DNA of 64,000 bases. Origin: Nocardioides rotundus. GTDB lineage: Bacteria; Actinomycetota; Actinomycetes; Propionibacteriales; Nocardioidaceae. Every line of letters starts with the position of its first letter. The stretch's first letter is position 1. The stretch is from contig NZ_CP082922.1 of NCBI RefSeq assembly GCF_019931675.1, forward strand, positions 2,123,001 to 2,187,000. Direction: 5' to 3'. The notes beneath the pieces are model-generated. The model saw only the letters and a list, made by a program, of their open reading frames with translations. It made no database searches and had not been told where the DNA came from. Below are positions 63,218 through 64,000 of this stretch, piece after piece. Made by a program: the position numbers and the translations under genes.

Positions 63218-64000
63218 TCAGGACATCTGGTAGGCGATCGTCGTCATCATCCCCGCCTCGCCGTGATAGAGATTGTGGCAGTGACTGAGCCACCTGCCGG
63301 GGTTGTCGGCGTCGAACTCGACGCGCAGCGTCTTGCCAGGCAGGACGATCGAGGTGTCCTTGCGGGGCCCGCCGCCGGAGTGCTGGTAGGTGTGGCCGTG
63401 CAGGTGCATCGGGTGCCACATCGTGGTCGAGTTCTTGAACTCGAGCGCGACCCGCTCGCCCTGCTTGATACCGAGGGCGTCGCGCATCGGCTGGTCCATG
63501 TCCATGCGCTTGCCGTTGATCGCCCAGTCGTACTTCTCCATGCTCCCTGTCAGCTCGAGTACCAGGGTCCGGTCTACACCGCGCTTGGGCAGCCTGACCA
63601 CGGAGTCGGCCTTCAGGTCGGCTGCGGTGGCTGGGGTCTTCATCTGCGGGAGCTTGGTCTTCTTGGTCGGGGCGGTGCCGGATCCGGTGCGCAGGACGGC
63701 GAGGGCCTGGTCCTGCTTGCCGAGGGCCTCGGCGATCACGGCGAACGCGCCGTCGCCGGCGGTGATGACCGCGTCGTAGCGCTCCCCCATGCCGAGGACT
63801 ACGCTCTCGGCCTCGTGCGGCTTCACGGGGAAGCCGTCGGTGTGGGTGATCGTCAGCGGGTGTTCGGCGATGCCGAAACGGAAGGCGGTGTCGCCGCCGG
63901 CGTTGATGATCCGCAGCCTGATTTTCTCTCCGGGCCTGGCGGTGAAGGTCTGTGGGTCCTTGGCGGGCTTGCCGTTGATCAGGTAGAGGGGGTAGTAGAC
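63218..64000 (-). CDS. Multicopper oxidase, C-terminal part (5' end outside window)
   Basis: At least 260 aa, open to the window edge. Cupredoxin domains 2 and 3 with copper ligands HPMHLHGHTYQ (T2/T3, T1) and SHCHNLYHGEAGMM (HCHxxxHxxxxM, Met as the axial T1 ligand). Closest in style to the actinobacterial copper-detoxifying oxidases such as MmcO. Upstream VYYPLYLINGK and INAGGDTAFRF belong to the same protein. It suggests metal-resistance cargo on the island. 107 bp lie between its stop and the relaxase start. Confidence 0.88.
   Translation of the reverse strand, partial: VYYPLYLINGKPAKDPQTFTARPGEKIRLRIINAGGDTAFRFGIAEHPLTITHTDGFPVKPHEAESVVLGMGERYDAVITAGDGAFAVIAEALGKQDQALAVLRTGSGTAPTKKTKLPQMKTPATAADLKADSVVRLPKRGVDRTLVLELTGSMEKYDWAINGKRMDMDQPMRDALGIKQGERVALEFKNSTTMWHPMHLHGHTYQHSGGGPRKDTSIVLPGKTLRVEFDADNPGRWLSHCHNLYHGEAGMMTTIAYQMS

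Overview
The window is high-GC actinobacterial chromosome. Gene content, codon use and synteny (polA, liv cluster, ANTAR regulator, tRNA-Leu, pyk, gltBD, lgt-trp; then hemW, lepA, rpsT, holA, comEC/EA, degV, leuS) point to the Propionibacteriales, most likely Nocardioides or a close relative. That assignment is inferred from gene order and protein style, not from an rRNA gene.

Layout. Bases 1-13 kb: a partial polA, a hotdog thioesterase, a GNAT protein, a DUF554 membrane protein that seems to start at ATT, and a branched-chain amino acid ABC system (binding lipoprotein livK on the plus strand; livHMGF on the minus strand). Between livK and livF lies an AbiEi-like gene bracketed by two inverted 70-bp hairpin repeats. 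Then come an ANTAR response regulator, an oddly shaped tRNA-Leu(CAA) and pyk. Bases 13-28 kb: gltBD and a tightly overlapping minus-strand chain (heterodimeric ABC exporter, hisI, Trp-associated membrane protein, small membrane protein, trpC, trpB, trpA, lgt) in which trpE is absent from its usual place. Bases 28-39.7 kb: an accessory stretch (MFS exporter with ArsR, hemW, SGNH esterase, acyl-CoA ligase, beta-propeller glycosidase-like protein, sulfotransferase, aminoglycoside/hydroxyurea-type kinase, AlkZ-like protein, small regulators) marked by a dispersed 21-bp repeat. Bases 39.7-55.9 kb: housekeeping genes (lepA, rpsT, holA, comEC, comEA, degV, leuS) plus a c-di-AMP riboswitch ahead of an NlpC/P60 hydrolase, a probable leucine attenuator ahead of leuS, an ArsR/MFS pair and two SDR genes. 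From about 56 kb to the right edge: a mobile island with a small HTH gene, a fresh IS1380-family insertion, an ADP-ribosyltransferase-like protein, a frameshifted MobF relaxase and a multicopper oxidase that runs off the window.

How the genes work together. Nitrogen and amino acid metabolism dominate the left half: branched-chain amino acid uptake, glutamate synthase, tryptophan and histidine steps. The centre-right is translation, DNA uptake and replication. Regulation visible in sequence includes many leaderless promoters (a TAnnnT-type -10 box 6-7 nt before the start codon), one riboswitch, one candidate attenuator and several palindromic operators. The best leads for something undescribed are the leuS leader, the 21-bp two-turn repeats, the hairpin-bracketed AbiEi-like cassette and the ART-like protein of the island.
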